Shown here: positions 44,258 through 52,942 of the stretch, one piece after another | Layout: the number at the start of each line of letters is the position of its first letter | Numbering within the stretch: position 1 is the first letter of the stretch | Origin: Microtetraspora fusca | Lineage (GTDB): Bacteria; Actinomycetota; Actinomycetes; Streptosporangiales; Streptosporangiaceae | Assembly: GCF_001570365.1 (NCBI RefSeq) | Contig: NZ_BBYK01000068.1 | Span: 45,713 to 109,712 of the forward strand | Direction: 5' to 3' | DNA: 64,000 nucleotides | Translations under genes and position numbers: made by a program | The notes under the pieces: generated by a model | Told to the model about the DNA's origin: nothing | Seen by the model: the letters and a program-made list of their open reading frames with translations, nothing else | The model's database searches: none

Positions 44258-44269
44258 ATGACATGTCAT
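44258..44269 (-). promoter_or_regulatory. palindrome upstream of cydA
   Basis: ATGACATGTCAT is a perfect 12-base palindrome just before the cydA start. It may be an operator overlapping the 5' leader of cydAB. It does not match the Rex (TGTGAACGNNTTCACA) or ArcA-type sites known for cyd genes. Confidence 0.4.
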
Positions 44270-44341
44270 GACACGTCCCCACCGGATATCGCCACCAAAC
44301 GACGCGGTGTACGTGACCGACTACTTTGCGCAATCCTTTGA

Positions 44342-45298
44342 TCAGGCGACCGTCGGGTACCGCTCGCCCGCGAGCTCCCGCTGGAACCACTCGATCGTCC
44401 GGCGCAGCCCGGTCACCGGGTCCACCTTCGGCCGCCAGCCGAGCCGTTCGGCGGCGAGCGAGGCGTCGGGGCGGCGCACCGCCGGATCGTCCACCGGCCG
44501 CGGGACGAAGCGGATCGGCGACGACGACCCCGCCAGGTCGCGGACCGTCTCGGCCAGCTCCAGCATGGTCATCTCGGCCGGGTTCCCGATGTTGACCGGC
44601 CCCTCGAAGTCGCTGCCGGCCAGCGCCACGACACCCTCCACCGTGTCGTCCACGTAGCAGATGGAGCGCGTCTGGTTGCCGTCTCCGGTCACGGTGATCG
44701 GCTCGTCCATGACGGCCTGCCGGATGAAGGTGGGGATCGCCCGCCCGTCGTGAGGCCGCATCCGCGGCCCGTACGTGTTGAAGATGCGCACGATCGCCGT
44801 GTCGGCGCCGCGCGCGTTCCGGTACGCCGTGGTGAGCGACTCGGCGAAGCGCTTGGCCTCGTCGTACACGCTGCGCGGCCCCACCGGGTTGACGTTGCCC
44901 CAGTAGGTCTCCCGCTGCGGGTGTTCGAGCGGGTCGCCGTACACCTCGCTGGTCGAGGCGAGGACGAACCGCGCGTTCTTCTCCTTGGCCAGGCCGAGGG
45001 CGTGCAGCGTGCCGAGGCTGCCCACCTTGAGCGTCTCGATGGGATGGCGCAGGTAGTCGGCCGGAGAGGCGGCGGAGGCGAAGTGCAGGACGAGGTCCAC
45101 CGAGCCGGGCACGTGGACGAACCCGGTCAGGTCGCACTCCAGCAGCCGGAACCCCGGCCGGCCGATCAGGTGCTCGACGTTGCGGGGCGTACCGGTGAGG
45201 AAGTTGTCCAGGCAGAGCACCCTCGCGCCCTGCCCCAGCAGCCGCTCACACAGGTACGACCCCAGGAACCCGGCCCCGCCGGTCACGACCACGTGCAT
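44342..45298 (-). CDS. NAD-dependent sugar epimerase/dehydratase, UDP-glucuronate decarboxylase-like
   Basis: A 318-residue extended short-chain dehydrogenase. TGGAGFLGSYL is the NAD motif (about 6-16), STSEVYGDP carries the catalytic Ser/Thr and YDEAKRFAE (about 150) is the YxxxK pair. The closest resemblance is to UDP-glucuronate decarboxylase (UDP-xylose synthase), but other nucleotide sugar epimerases are possible. The ATG at 45298 overlaps the stop of the glycosyltransferase upstream. It is the last gene of the glycan operon. Confidence 0.85.
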   Translation of the reverse strand: MHVVVTGGAGFLGSYLCERLLGQGARVLCLDNFLTGTPRNVEHLIGRPGFRLLECDLTGFVHVPGSVDLVLHFASAASPADYLRHPIETLKVGSLGTLHALGLAKEKNARFVLASTSEVYGDPLEHPQRETYWGNVNPVGPRSVYDEAKRFAESLTTAYRNARGADTAIVRIFNTYGPRMRPHDGRAIPTFIRQAVMDEPITVTGDGNQTRSICYVDDTVEGVVALAGSDFEGPVNIGNPAEMTMLELAETVRDLAGSSSPIRFVPRPVDDPAVRRPDASLAAERLGWRPKVDPVTGLRRTIEWFQRELAGERYPTVA

Positions 45299-46218
45299 CA
45301 CACATTCACCTCCAGCAGCCCGAGGGCGGCGTCCAGAACGTCCGGGACGTCGATCTCCAGCAGGCCCGGGTCGGGCCGCGGCGCGTGCGGGTCGCCGCGC
45401 CGCCCCGTCCACAGGACGACGTGACGGCCGTTCGCGGGCGGCCCCCAGAGCGCGGGCGGGACCGGTCCGAACAGCACGACCGACGGCGTCCCGAGCGCGG
45501 TGGCCAGGTGGGCCACCCCGGTGTCGCCGCAGACGACCAGCCGCGCCCGCCCGATCAGGGTGGCCAGCTCGTACAGCCCGGTACGCAGCACGCGCTCCTC
45601 GGGGAGCCCGGCGAGCGCGGCCACGCACAGCCCGAGCTGCCGCTCCACGCCGGTGATCACGACCCCGGGGAGCGTCGCCGCGACCTCGGCGAACCGTTCC
45701 GGCGGCCAGCGCCGGGCGGCCGAGGCCGCACCCGGGTGGACGACCACCGCACCCGCCGGCAACTCCTCGGCGTAACCCGGGTCCGGCCTTCGGACGGCCA
45801 GGTCATCGGGGTCGGCGGGGATGCCGTACCAGTCGAGGAAGGCGCACCAGCGGCGCACCTCGTGCAGGTCCTCGCGCCACGGCGGCCCCCCGGGCTCGGG
45901 CGCGTGCGCGAGCAGCCGCCCCGGCCGGGTACGGCGCAGCGCATCGGTGCTCTGCGGCCCCCGCCCGTGCAGGTTGACCGCCACGTCCGGCGGAGGATCC
46001 GTGGCGGGCACCGGGCCGGGGCCGCGCACGTCCCGCAGCCCGTCCACCCCGCCGATGAGCGGCAGCAGCCCGGCCAGCGGAGCCGGCGCGGCCAGCACGA
46101 GCCGGTGCCCGGGGAAGGCCCGCCGCAGCGCCCGCAGCGCGGGCACCGCGGTGAGCAGGTCCCCGAGACCGAGCCCGCGCAGCACGAGCAGCTCCGGCAG
46201 CTCCGGCTCTAGGGCCAC
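45298..46218 (-). CDS. family 9 glycosyltransferase (heptosyltransferase-like)
   Basis: A 306-residue protein with the GT-B fold of family 9. LVLRGLGLGDLLTAVPALRAL at the N-terminus and VHPGAASAARRWPPERFAEVA (about 150) are hallmarks, and VVCGDTGVAHLATALGTPSVVLFGP (about 230) is the donor-binding stretch. Family 9 transfers ADP-heptose in bacteria with LPS; here the acceptor is unknown. The GTG at 46218 lies inside the stop region of the SDR gene with GGAG upstream. Confidence 0.85.
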   Translation of the reverse strand: MALEPELPELLVLRGLGLGDLLTAVPALRALRRAFPGHRLVLAAPAPLAGLLPLIGGVDGLRDVRGPGPVPATDPPPDVAVNLHGRGPQSTDALRRTRPGRLLAHAPEPGGPPWREDLHEVRRWCAFLDWYGIPADPDDLAVRRPDPGYAEELPAGAVVVHPGAASAARRWPPERFAEVAATLPGVVITGVERQLGLCVAALAGLPEERVLRTGLYELATLIGRARLVVCGDTGVAHLATALGTPSVVLFGPVPPALWGPPANGRHVVLWTGRRGDPHAPRPDPGLLEIDVPDVLDAALGLLEVNV

Positions 46219-46886
46219 GACGTCTCCGTGGACGGGCAGACCACCAGCTCCCTGATCTCGCAACCGGGCGGCTGGCTGAGCGCGAAGACGACGGTCGCGG
46301 CCACGTCCTCGGGCGGGTTCAGCCCCGCCTCCGGGCCGGGCTTGTACTTCTCGTCCCGGTCGTCGAAGAACGGGGTGCGCATCCCGCCGGGCACCAGCAG
46401 GGTCACGCCCACCCGTCCGGCCAGCTCGGCCGCGAGCGCCCGGGTGAACCCCACCACGCCGAACTTGGCCGAGCAGTACGCCGTCGCGTCGCTCAGCGCC
46501 CGCAGCCCGAGCGTCGAGGCGACCGTGACCACCCGCCCGCCCCCCTCCAGGTACGGCAGCGCCGCCCGGACGACCGAGGCGGTGCCGAGCAGGTTGACCC
46601 TGATCACCCGCTCCCAGGCGTCGGCGGGCACGTCCTCGAGCCGCCCGCACGCGTCGATCCCGGCCGCCGTCACGACGCCGTCCAGCCCTCCCGCCCGATC
46701 GGCCAGCTCCCGTACGGCCCGCTCCGCCCGCTCCCGATCGGCGAGGTCGGCCTGGACGAAGTCGACGTCTCCCTCGGGCCGCCGGACGTCGACGACCAGC
46801 GGGCGCCCGCCCGCCTTGGCGACCGCCTCGACAGTGGCCCGGCCCAGACCGGAGGCCCCACCGGTGATCAGGATGTTTCCCAGCAT
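46209..46886 (-). CDS. short-chain dehydrogenase/reductase
   Basis: A 225-residue classical SDR: GGASGLGRA (NAD motif, about 9-17), NLLGTASVV, the catalytic Ser in VASTLGLRAL and YCSAKFG (Tyr and Lys). A Rossmann fold without membrane parts. It could act as a reductase or epimerase of a sugar nucleotide or of the heptose. The ATG at 46886 has GAGGAG upstream. It overlaps the next glycosyltransferase by ten bases. Confidence 0.85.
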   Translation of the reverse strand: MLGNILITGGASGLGRATVEAVAKAGGRPLVVDVRRPEGDVDFVQADLADRERAERAVRELADRAGGLDGVVTAAGIDACGRLEDVPADAWERVIRVNLLGTASVVRAALPYLEGGGRVVTVASTLGLRALSDATAYCSAKFGVVGFTRALAAELAGRVGVTLLVPGGMRTPFFDDRDEKYKPGPEAGLNPPEDVAATVVFALSQPPGCEIRELVVCPSTETSWP

Positions 46887-46943
46887 GTCATCACTCCTCG
46901 GACTGTCGAACATGGACGGACGGGGGCTTCTCGGGGCCGCCGG

Positions 46944-47495
46944 TCACTCCTGGCACTCCTCGATCACGTCGCAGAGCATGTGGATCACGACCAGGTGGAC
47001 CTCCTGGACGGTGGCGCAGTCACCGGTGGGGACCGCGAACGTCTCGTCGCACAACGCGGACAGGGAGTTGGGGGCGCGGCCGGTGAGCGCCCAGGTCGTG
47101 AGACCGCACTCGCGCCCGGCGACCGCCGCCGCCGTCACGTTCCTGCTCGCCCCGCTGGTGGACAGGCACAGCAGCACGTCGCCGGGCCGTCCGTGCGCCC
47201 GCACCTGGCGCGCGTACACCTCCTCGGCCCCGAAATCGTTGCCGATCGCGGTCACCGTCGAGGTGTCGGCGTGCAACGGGATCGCGGCGTACGGGCACCG
47301 GTCGGAGCGAAACCGCCCGACCAGCTCGGCGGTCAGGTGCTGGGCCTCGGCCGCGGACCCGCCGTTGCCGCAGGCGAGCAGCCGCCCGCCCCCGGTCAGC
47401 ACGGCGGCCAGTTTGAGTCCCCAGGTGTGGATCGTCGGCAGCTGGTCGTCGACCGCCGACAACGTCTCGGTCAGCCGGAGCAGATGAGGGTGCAC
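46944..47495 (-). CDS. gmhA: sedoheptulose-7-phosphate isomerase (GmhA-like, SIS domain)
   Basis: A 183-residue SIS-domain protein resembling phosphoheptose isomerase. LLACGNGGSAAEAQHLTAELVGRF is the typical GmhA motif, given in part, and LCLSTSGASRNVTAA the sugar-phosphate loop. It would turn sedoheptulose 7-phosphate into D-glycero-manno-heptose 7-phosphate. The GTG at 47495 has GGAGGGAGG seven bases upstream and lies inside the previous gene. A GmhB-like phosphatase is 5 kb away in the same cluster. Confidence 0.85.
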   Translation of the reverse strand: MHPHLLRLTETLSAVDDQLPTIHTWGLKLAAVLTGGGRLLACGNGGSAAEAQHLTAELVGRFRSDRCPYAAIPLHADTSTVTAIGNDFGAEEVYARQVRAHGRPGDVLLCLSTSGASRNVTAAAVAGRECGLTTWALTGRAPNSLSALCDETFAVPTGDCATVQEVHLVVIHMLCDVIEECQE

Positions 47496-48649
47496 GGCTC
47501 GACCTCCCTCCGGTAGACGGACTCGGTCCTGGCCGCCACCTGCGGCCAGCCGTACCGGGTGCGGGCCCGCCGCGCCCCCGCCTCGCCGAGCGCGGCGCGC
47601 AGGTCCGGACGGGCCAGCAGGTCGCGCAGCGCGGCGGCCAGGGCGCGGGGCCGGCGCGGCGGCACGAGCACCCCGCATCCGGCCACCGTGTCGAGGTGGC
47701 CGCCGACGGACGAGGCGATCACCGGCACCCCGCAGGCGAGCGCCTCCAGCGGCACCATGCCGAACGGCTCGTACCACGGCACGGTGACCAGCACGTCGGC
47801 GGACCGCATCAGGGCCGGGACGTCCCGATGCGCGACCGCGCCGACGAGCCGGACCCGGTCCTCCAGCCCGCAGGACGCGGCGACCCCGCTGAGCCGCGCC
47901 ACCTCCTCCGGCTCGTCGCCCGCGATCAGCAGTTCGGCCTCGGGCACGTCGCTCAGCGCCCGGATGACCGTGTCGTAGCCCTTGCGCGGCACCATCCGGC
48001 CGACGCACAGCACGCGCGGACGACCGTCGCGCGGCGCCGCGGGGCCGTCCGGGGTGAACAGCTCCAGATCGACGCCGCACGGCACGACAGCGATGCGGTC
48101 CTCGGGCACGCCCATCGCGCGCAGCTCGCGCACCTCGTCCGTGCAGGTCGCGAGCACCGCGGTGGCCCGCCGCCCCACATCGCGCTCGACGGCGATCCGG
48201 TCCGGCGGGCTCGTGTCGGCCGCACCCTGCCAGCGCCGCTTCACCGTGCCGAGCGCGTGGAACGTCTGCACGACCGGGACGCCGAGCGGCTCCGCCGCCG
48301 TGAGCGTGGCCATGCCGCTCATCCAGAAATGCGCGTGGGCCACGTCCGGCGGGCGGGCCGCCCATCGCCGCGCGAGGTGCTCCGCGAACGCCGGCATGTA
48401 CGGCGGCAGCTCGTCCTTGGGGATCGACTCGGGCGGCCCGGCCGGCACGTGGTCGACGGTCACGCCGGGCGCCATCTCCACCGCCGGCGGCTGGTCCGGC
48501 GCGGTCCTCCTGGTGTGCACGGTCACCTCGTGCCCCCGCTCCCCCAGAGCGAGGGCCAGCGCGGCGACATGGACGTTCTGCCCTCCGGAGTCGACGCCTC
48601 CGATCGCCGCGAGAGGGTTGGCGTGTTCCGATATCAAGGCGATCCTCAT
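47471..48649 (-). CDS. family 4 glycosyltransferase
   Basis: A 392-residue GT-B glycosyltransferase of the sucrose-synthase/MshA-like type. ALISEHANPLAAIGGVDSGGQNVHVAALA opens the fold, given in part; VPCGVDLELFTPDG and VPWYEPFGMVPLEALACGVPVIA (about 305-325) form the donor site with the EX7E motif. It probably uses a nucleotide sugar. ATG at 48649 overlaps the previous stop (ATGA). Confidence 0.88.
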   Translation of the reverse strand: MRIALISEHANPLAAIGGVDSGGQNVHVAALALALGERGHEVTVHTRRTAPDQPPAVEMAPGVTVDHVPAGPPESIPKDELPPYMPAFAEHLARRWAARPPDVAHAHFWMSGMATLTAAEPLGVPVVQTFHALGTVKRRWQGAADTSPPDRIAVERDVGRRATAVLATCTDEVRELRAMGVPEDRIAVVPCGVDLELFTPDGPAAPRDGRPRVLCVGRMVPRKGYDTVIRALSDVPEAELLIAGDEPEEVARLSGVAASCGLEDRVRLVGAVAHRDVPALMRSADVLVTVPWYEPFGMVPLEALACGVPVIASSVGGHLDTVAGCGVLVPPRRPRALAAALRDLLARPDLRAALGEAGARRARTRYGWPQVAARTESVYRREVEPCTLICSG

Positions 48650-49665
48650 CCCAGGCTCCTGACCGACTGGACCACCTGTTCGGCGGTCACCGACGTGAGG
48701 CACGGGTGGCCGGGCACCGGGCAGGTCCGTGCTCTGCTGCCGCGGCACGGCGCCTCCTGGTCGCCGAGCACCACCGAGGGCACCCCGTACGGGGCCCAGC
48801 GCGCGGCCGGGACGACAGGGGAGAACAGGCTGACCACCGGGGTTCCGACCGCGGCGGCCAGATGGGCGGGGCCGGTGTTGCCCGCGACCACGACGCTCGC
48901 CCCGGCGAGCACCGCGGCCAGCTCGGCGAAGGTGGTGGCCCCGCCGAGGTCGGCGGCGTACGTGCCCGCCACCTCGGCCGTGAGGGCGGTCTCGTCCCCC
49001 GTGACCACCACCCGGAAGCCGGACTCGACCAGCTCCTTGACCGTGCGCGCGTGGTCGTCCGCCGGCCAGGCCCGGGCCGGCGCCGTGGTGCCGGGGTGGA
49101 CCACCACGTATCCGGGCGGACCGGTGAGGTGCGCGACGTGCGGCGACGGGGGCGGCAACGGCCGCCGGACGGCGAGCCGTCCGTCGTCGCCCGGGGGCAG
49201 CTCGAAGCCGGCCGCCCTGGCGAGGCCGAGCATCCGCTCCGCCTCCGGGACGTCCACGCTCTCGTCCACGACGTGCCGCACGTCGAGCAGGGAGCCGGGG
49301 TAGTCCTCGCTGATGGCGGCGATCCGCCGCGTCCCCGCCAGCCGCAGCAGCAGCGCGAGCGGCAGCGCCGACTGGTGGAAGGAGGTGAGGATCAGCGCGG
49401 TGTCCGGGGCCAGGGCGCGCACCTTCTCGATCAGCCGCGCTGCGTGCGCCCGGGTCATCGGCACGTGATCGGGGTCGATCCACGGGGCCCGCCACTCCAG
49501 GACCTCGTCCACGCCGGGCAGCAGCTCCGCCGCGGCCCTGCCGTACGGCCCGGCGAGAACGACGACGCGCCGCGCCCCGGCGGCGACCGCGCGCACCGCC
49601 GGACCGGCGAGCAGGACGTCGCCCGCGTTGTCCAGGCGCGCGACCAGGACAGTCGCCCTTCTCAC
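48646..49665 (-). CDS. family 9 glycosyltransferase (ADP-heptosyltransferase-like)
   Basis: A 339-residue GT-B enzyme of family 9. The N-terminus VLVARLDNAGDVLLAGPAVRA and the C-terminal block VVVAGNTGPAHLAAAVGTPVVSLFSP are hallmarks. An extension with two Cys in its last 30 residues (APCRGSRARTCPVPGHPC) is notable. The GTG at 49665 overlaps the stop of the GT2 gene (GTGA). With gmhA and gmhB it points to a heptose-containing glycan. Confidence 0.88.
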   Translation of the reverse strand: MRRATVLVARLDNAGDVLLAGPAVRAVAAGARRVVVLAGPYGRAAAELLPGVDEVLEWRAPWIDPDHVPMTRAHAARLIEKVRALAPDTALILTSFHQSALPLALLLRLAGTRRIAAISEDYPGSLLDVRHVVDESVDVPEAERMLGLARAAGFELPPGDDGRLAVRRPLPPPSPHVAHLTGPPGYVVVHPGTTAPARAWPADDHARTVKELVESGFRVVVTGDETALTAEVAGTYAADLGGATTFAELAAVLAGASVVVAGNTGPAHLAAAVGTPVVSLFSPVVPAARWAPYGVPSVVLGDQEAPCRGSRARTCPVPGHPCLTSVTAEQVVQSVRSLG

Positions 49666-50591
49666 CGGCGTCTCCGGATCTCGCCCAGCAGCCGGTACGC
49701 GCACGCCGCGGGCGGGATGACCAGGCTGGTGACCGCCATGCGCAGTACCTCCTCCCGCGTACGGGGACCGGGAGCGATCCGCGCCCAGGCGAACTCGGCG
49801 GTCAGCGCCGCCCATCCGGCGGCGAGCGCCGTCCCCGCCTTCCGGCGTCCGGTCGCCAGCGCCACGGCCGCACCGGCGCCGCACGCGGTGATCAGCAGGT
49901 GGCGGGCCAGCCGTCCGCGCGAGGCGCCCACCGCGGTACGCCAGCCGGGGCCGTGGACGCGCCGCATCAGCGCGTCGTCGGCGTTTCCCCGCTGCGCGCG
50001 CACGCTCGCCCAGAACCCGTCGTCGCGTACCGGATGGACGGACGTGCGGCTCCCGCGCGCCAGCGTGAAACCGGAGCGCAGCAGCCGCAGCGCGAGGTCG
50101 ACGTCCTCCCGGTACGCCCGGGGGAACCGCTCGTCGAACCCGCCGACCCCTTCCAGCGCCGAGCGGCGGTAGGCCATGTCCGCCGTGATCCAGCGGGCGT
50201 CCGCCAGGCCGGCGGTGCCGCGTTCGGCGTCGGTGGGGCGGCGGCCGGGCGGGAGGGGCACCTCGAGCCGTCCCTGGCTGCCCGCGACGTGCTCCGGCAG
50301 GCCGTCCAGGTCGGCGCGCAGCGCCGGTGTCCACCCGGGCGCCGGGACGACGTCGTCGTCCAGGAAGGCCACCCACGGGGTGCGGGCGGCGCGCCAGCCG
50401 GCGTTCCGCGCGGCGGCCGGGCCCCGGCCCCCGGAGCGGATCACCTTCAATGACGGAAGGCTGTCGACCAGGTCGTCGGGGACGTCCCCCGGACGGTCGT
50501 CGACCACGATCACGTCGAGGCCGGGATCGAGTGCGGCGAGGGTCGCCCGCAGCGTCGGGCGGCCGATCGTCGGGATGACCACGGTGATCAC
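49662..50591 (-). CDS. family 2 glycosyltransferase
   Basis: A 309-residue GT-A enzyme. VVIPTIGRPTLRATLAAL (about 5), VDDRPGD and FLDDDVVPAPGW carry the DxD metal site, and FDERFPRAYREDVDLALRLL holds the acceptor-side Asp-Glu-Asp motif. Hydrophobic C-terminal segments (about 240-300) suggest membrane association. The GTG at 50591 overlaps the carbamoyltransferase stop (GTGA). Substrate unknown. Confidence 0.87.
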   Translation of the reverse strand: MITVVIPTIGRPTLRATLAALDPGLDVIVVDDRPGDVPDDLVDSLPSLKVIRSGGRGPAAARNAGWRAARTPWVAFLDDDVVPAPGWTPALRADLDGLPEHVAGSQGRLEVPLPPGRRPTDAERGTAGLADARWITADMAYRRSALEGVGGFDERFPRAYREDVDLALRLLRSGFTLARGSRTSVHPVRDDGFWASVRAQRGNADDALMRRVHGPGWRTAVGASRGRLARHLLITACGAGAAVALATGRRKAGTALAAGWAALTAEFAWARIAPGPRTREEVLRMAVTSLVIPPAACAYRLLGEIRRRR

Positions 50592-52231
50592 GTGCCGACC
50601 ACCGCCCTTCTGCGGACCAGGAACGACCCGAGCACCAGCACGTCAACCGGCGCGGAGCCGAAGCACTCCAGGGCGTCCCTGGGGTCGTCCACCATCGGCC
50701 GCCCGGCCGTGTTCAGGCTGGTGTTGACCACGACCGGCAGCCCGGTGCGGACCTCGAACTCCTCCAGCATCCGCGCGAGCAGCGGATCGCGGGAACGTTC
50801 CACGGTCTGGATCCGCGCGGTGCCGTCCACGTGGACCACCGCCGGGATCCGGTCCCGCCACTCCGGCCGCACGTCGTGCACGAACAGCATGTACGGGCTG
50901 GACACCGGCCCCCTGGAGAAGATCTCGGCCGCCCGTTCGGCCAGCACCATGGGCGCGATCGGGCGGAACTGCTCGCGTCCCTTCACCGCGTTCAGCCGTT
51001 CGGTGTTGCCGGCCCGGCCGGGGTGAGCGAGCAGGGAGCGGCGGCCGAGCGCCCGCGGGCCGTACTCGCTCCTGCCCTGGAACCAGGCCACGATCCGGTC
51101 GGCGGCCAGCTCGGCCGCGACCGCGCCGGCGAGGTCGTCGGGGCGGTCGTAGGCCACCCGCGCCACGTCCAGCCAGGCGGCCAGCTCCTCGTCCCGCCAG
51201 CCGCGCCCGAGGTCGGCGCCCGGCATCGGCGCGACGTTCTCGCCGTGCGCGCGGGCCAGGTGGAGCGCGCCGCCCAGCGCGGTTCCCGAGTCGCCCGCGG
51301 CCGGCTGGATCCAGATGTCCGCGAACGGTCCCTCGGCCAGCAGGCGGGTGTTGGCGACGCAGTTGAGCGCCACTCCCCCGGCCATCGTCAGATAGCGGGC
51401 CGAGGTGCGGTCGTGCAGCCAGCGGGCGAGGTCGAGCAGCACCTCCTCCAGCCGGGCCTGCACGCTCGCGGCCAGGTCGGCGTGCTCGGGCGCCCACACC
51501 CCCTCGCCGCCCTCACGGCGCTTGGCGTACGCGGCCCAGTCGATCGGCTCGACCCGGAACCCGCCGTCGCCGGTCGCGTAGATCAGCTCCCGCAGCTCCG
51601 GCAGGTGGCGCGGCACGCCGTAGGCCGCGAGCGCCATCACCTTGTACTCGTCGCTCGAACGGAGGAAGCCGAGGTGCTCGGTCACCTCCTCGTACATCAG
51701 CCCGAGGGAGTGCGGGAGCTCCTGGCTGGCCAGGACGGTCAGCTCGCCGTCGCGATAGTGCCCGGCCAGGTGCGAGACCGCCTCCCCGCGCCCGTCGCAG
51801 ACCAGCACCGCCGACTCGCGGTACGGCGCGGCCAGCCCGGCCGAGGCCGCGTGCGCGATGTGGTGCGGCACGAACCTGACCTGGTCCGGGTCCAACCCGG
51901 GCACGGCCGTGGCGAGGAACGCCGGGGCCCTCCGCGCGTAGGTGGTGCGCAGGTCCTCCCAACGCTCGTCCAACCCGGCGAGCCCCGGCCGGACCAGCGC
52001 GGGGTCGTAGGAGTAGGCCACGCCGTCGAGGTCGTCGGGCCGCAGGCCCCCCTGTCTCAGGCACCAGGCCGCCGCCTGCTCCGGCAGCTCCCAGGCGGAG
52101 AACGGCACCGGGCGCTTGCCGTGCTTGCGCCGGCTGAACCGCTCCTCCTCCGCCGCCGCGACGATCTCGCCATCGATGACCAGGGCCGCCGCCGGATCAT
52201 GGAAGATGGCGTTGATCCCCAAGAACCGCAT
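50588..52231 (-). CDS. carbamoyltransferase (NodU/CmcH family)
   Basis: A 547-residue protein with an N-terminal ASKHA-like half (LGINAIFHDPAAALVIDGEIVAAAEEERFSRRKH, given in part) and a C-terminal Kae1/YrdC-type half (YLTMAGGVALNCVANTRL, then EYGPRALGRRSLLAHP and RPIAPMVL). These enzymes carbamoylate sugar hydroxyls via a carbamoyl-adenylate intermediate, as in nodulation factor and antibiotic glycosides. It is the first gene of the eight-gene operon; the ATG at 52231 has GGAGGTG upstream. Confidence 0.92.
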   Translation of the reverse strand: MRFLGINAIFHDPAAALVIDGEIVAAAEEERFSRRKHGKRPVPFSAWELPEQAAAWCLRQGGLRPDDLDGVAYSYDPALVRPGLAGLDERWEDLRTTYARRAPAFLATAVPGLDPDQVRFVPHHIAHAASAGLAAPYRESAVLVCDGRGEAVSHLAGHYRDGELTVLASQELPHSLGLMYEEVTEHLGFLRSSDEYKVMALAAYGVPRHLPELRELIYATGDGGFRVEPIDWAAYAKRREGGEGVWAPEHADLAASVQARLEEVLLDLARWLHDRTSARYLTMAGGVALNCVANTRLLAEGPFADIWIQPAAGDSGTALGGALHLARAHGENVAPMPGADLGRGWRDEELAAWLDVARVAYDRPDDLAGAVAAELAADRIVAWFQGRSEYGPRALGRRSLLAHPGRAGNTERLNAVKGREQFRPIAPMVLAERAAEIFSRGPVSSPYMLFVHDVRPEWRDRIPAVVHVDGTARIQTVERSRDPLLARMLEEFEVRTGLPVVVNTSLNTAGRPMVDDPRDALECFGSAPVDVLVLGSFLVRRRAVVGT

Positions 52232-52247
52232 CTGCGCACCTCCGCTC

Positions 52248-52330
52248 GGAAGCGTTTCGATGCTGTTACCGAGAGAAGCGCTTCTGAAACGCGGCTTTGC
52301 GTGATGGTCGGACGAGGTAGAAGCGCTTCT
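52248..52330. promoter_or_regulatory. LacI-like operators in the divergent promoter of the glycan cluster
   Basis: AGAAGCGCTTCT occurs twice as an exact 12-base palindrome (52274-52285 and 52319-52330), with centres 45 bases apart. A weaker relative, GGAAGCGTTTCGA, lies at 52248-52260. The sites lie between the carbamoyltransferase operon on the minus strand and the gmhB-like gene on the plus strand. The central CG and symmetry resemble LacI-family operators. Confidence 0.7.
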
Positions 52331-52377
52331 TGACGAATGTCACGCTATGTAGTCAATTGAGGGGGTAGGTGCCGGGC

Positions 52378-52905
52378 ATGCGCCGACCCGCCGCCGTCCT
52401 TTTCGATCGTGACGGAACGTTGATCCACGACGTCCCGTACAACGCCGATCCCGAACGGGTGACACCGTTCCCGGGGGCGCGGGCCGCGCTCGACCGGCTC
52501 CGCCGCGCGGGTGTGCCCGTCGGCGTGGTGAGCAACCAGTCCGGGGTGGCGCGGGGGCTGATCAGCCCCGCCGCGCTCGACGCGGTGAACGCGCGGGTCG
52601 AGGAGCTCCTCGGCCCGTTCCATGTCTGGGCGGTCTGCCCGCACGACGAGACGGACCGGTGCGCGTGCCGCAAGCCCGCGCCGGGCCTCGTGCTGCGGGC
52701 GGCCGAGCTCCTCGGGGTCAGCCCCCGCGACTGCGTGGTGGTGGGCGACATCGGGCGGGACGTGGAGGCGGCGCGGGCCGCCGGGGCGCGCGGCATCCTC
52801 GTGCCCACGCCGCGGACGCTCCCGGGGGAGGTCGCGGCGGCTCCGGAGGTCGTCTCCGACCTCGCGGCGGCGGTGGACCTGGCGCTGCTGACGGGCGACC
52901 GCTGA
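52378..52905 (+). CDS. gmhB: D,D-heptose 1,7-bisphosphate phosphatase-like (GmhB, HAD-IIIA)
   Basis: A 175-residue HAD-IIIA phosphatase. The nucleophile motif LFDRDGTL (Asp 10 and 12), the second motif VVSNQSGVARGL, and the C-x-H...C-x-C zinc motif CPHDETDRCACRKP (about 83-96) match GmhB. It would dephosphorylate heptose 1,7-bisphosphate. ATG at 52378; GTG nine bases earlier is an alternative. The stop codon is followed by a duplicated 10-base unit. Confidence 0.85.
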   Translation: MRRPAAVLFDRDGTLIHDVPYNADPERVTPFPGARAALDRLRRAGVPVGVVSNQSGVARGLISPAALDAVNARVEELLGPFHVWAVCPHDETDRCACRKPAPGLVLRAAELLGVSPRDCVVVGDIGRDVEAARAAGARGILVPTPRTLPGEVAAAPEVVSDLAAAVDLALLTGDR

Positions 52906-52915
52906 CGACCGCTGA
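52896..52915 (+). repeat. tandem duplication spanning the gmhB stop codon
   Basis: CGACCGCTGA (52896-52905, ending in the stop) is repeated at once (52906-52915). Confidence 0.85.
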
Positions 52916-52942
52916 CGGCTCCATGAGAAAGGGACGATCGGT

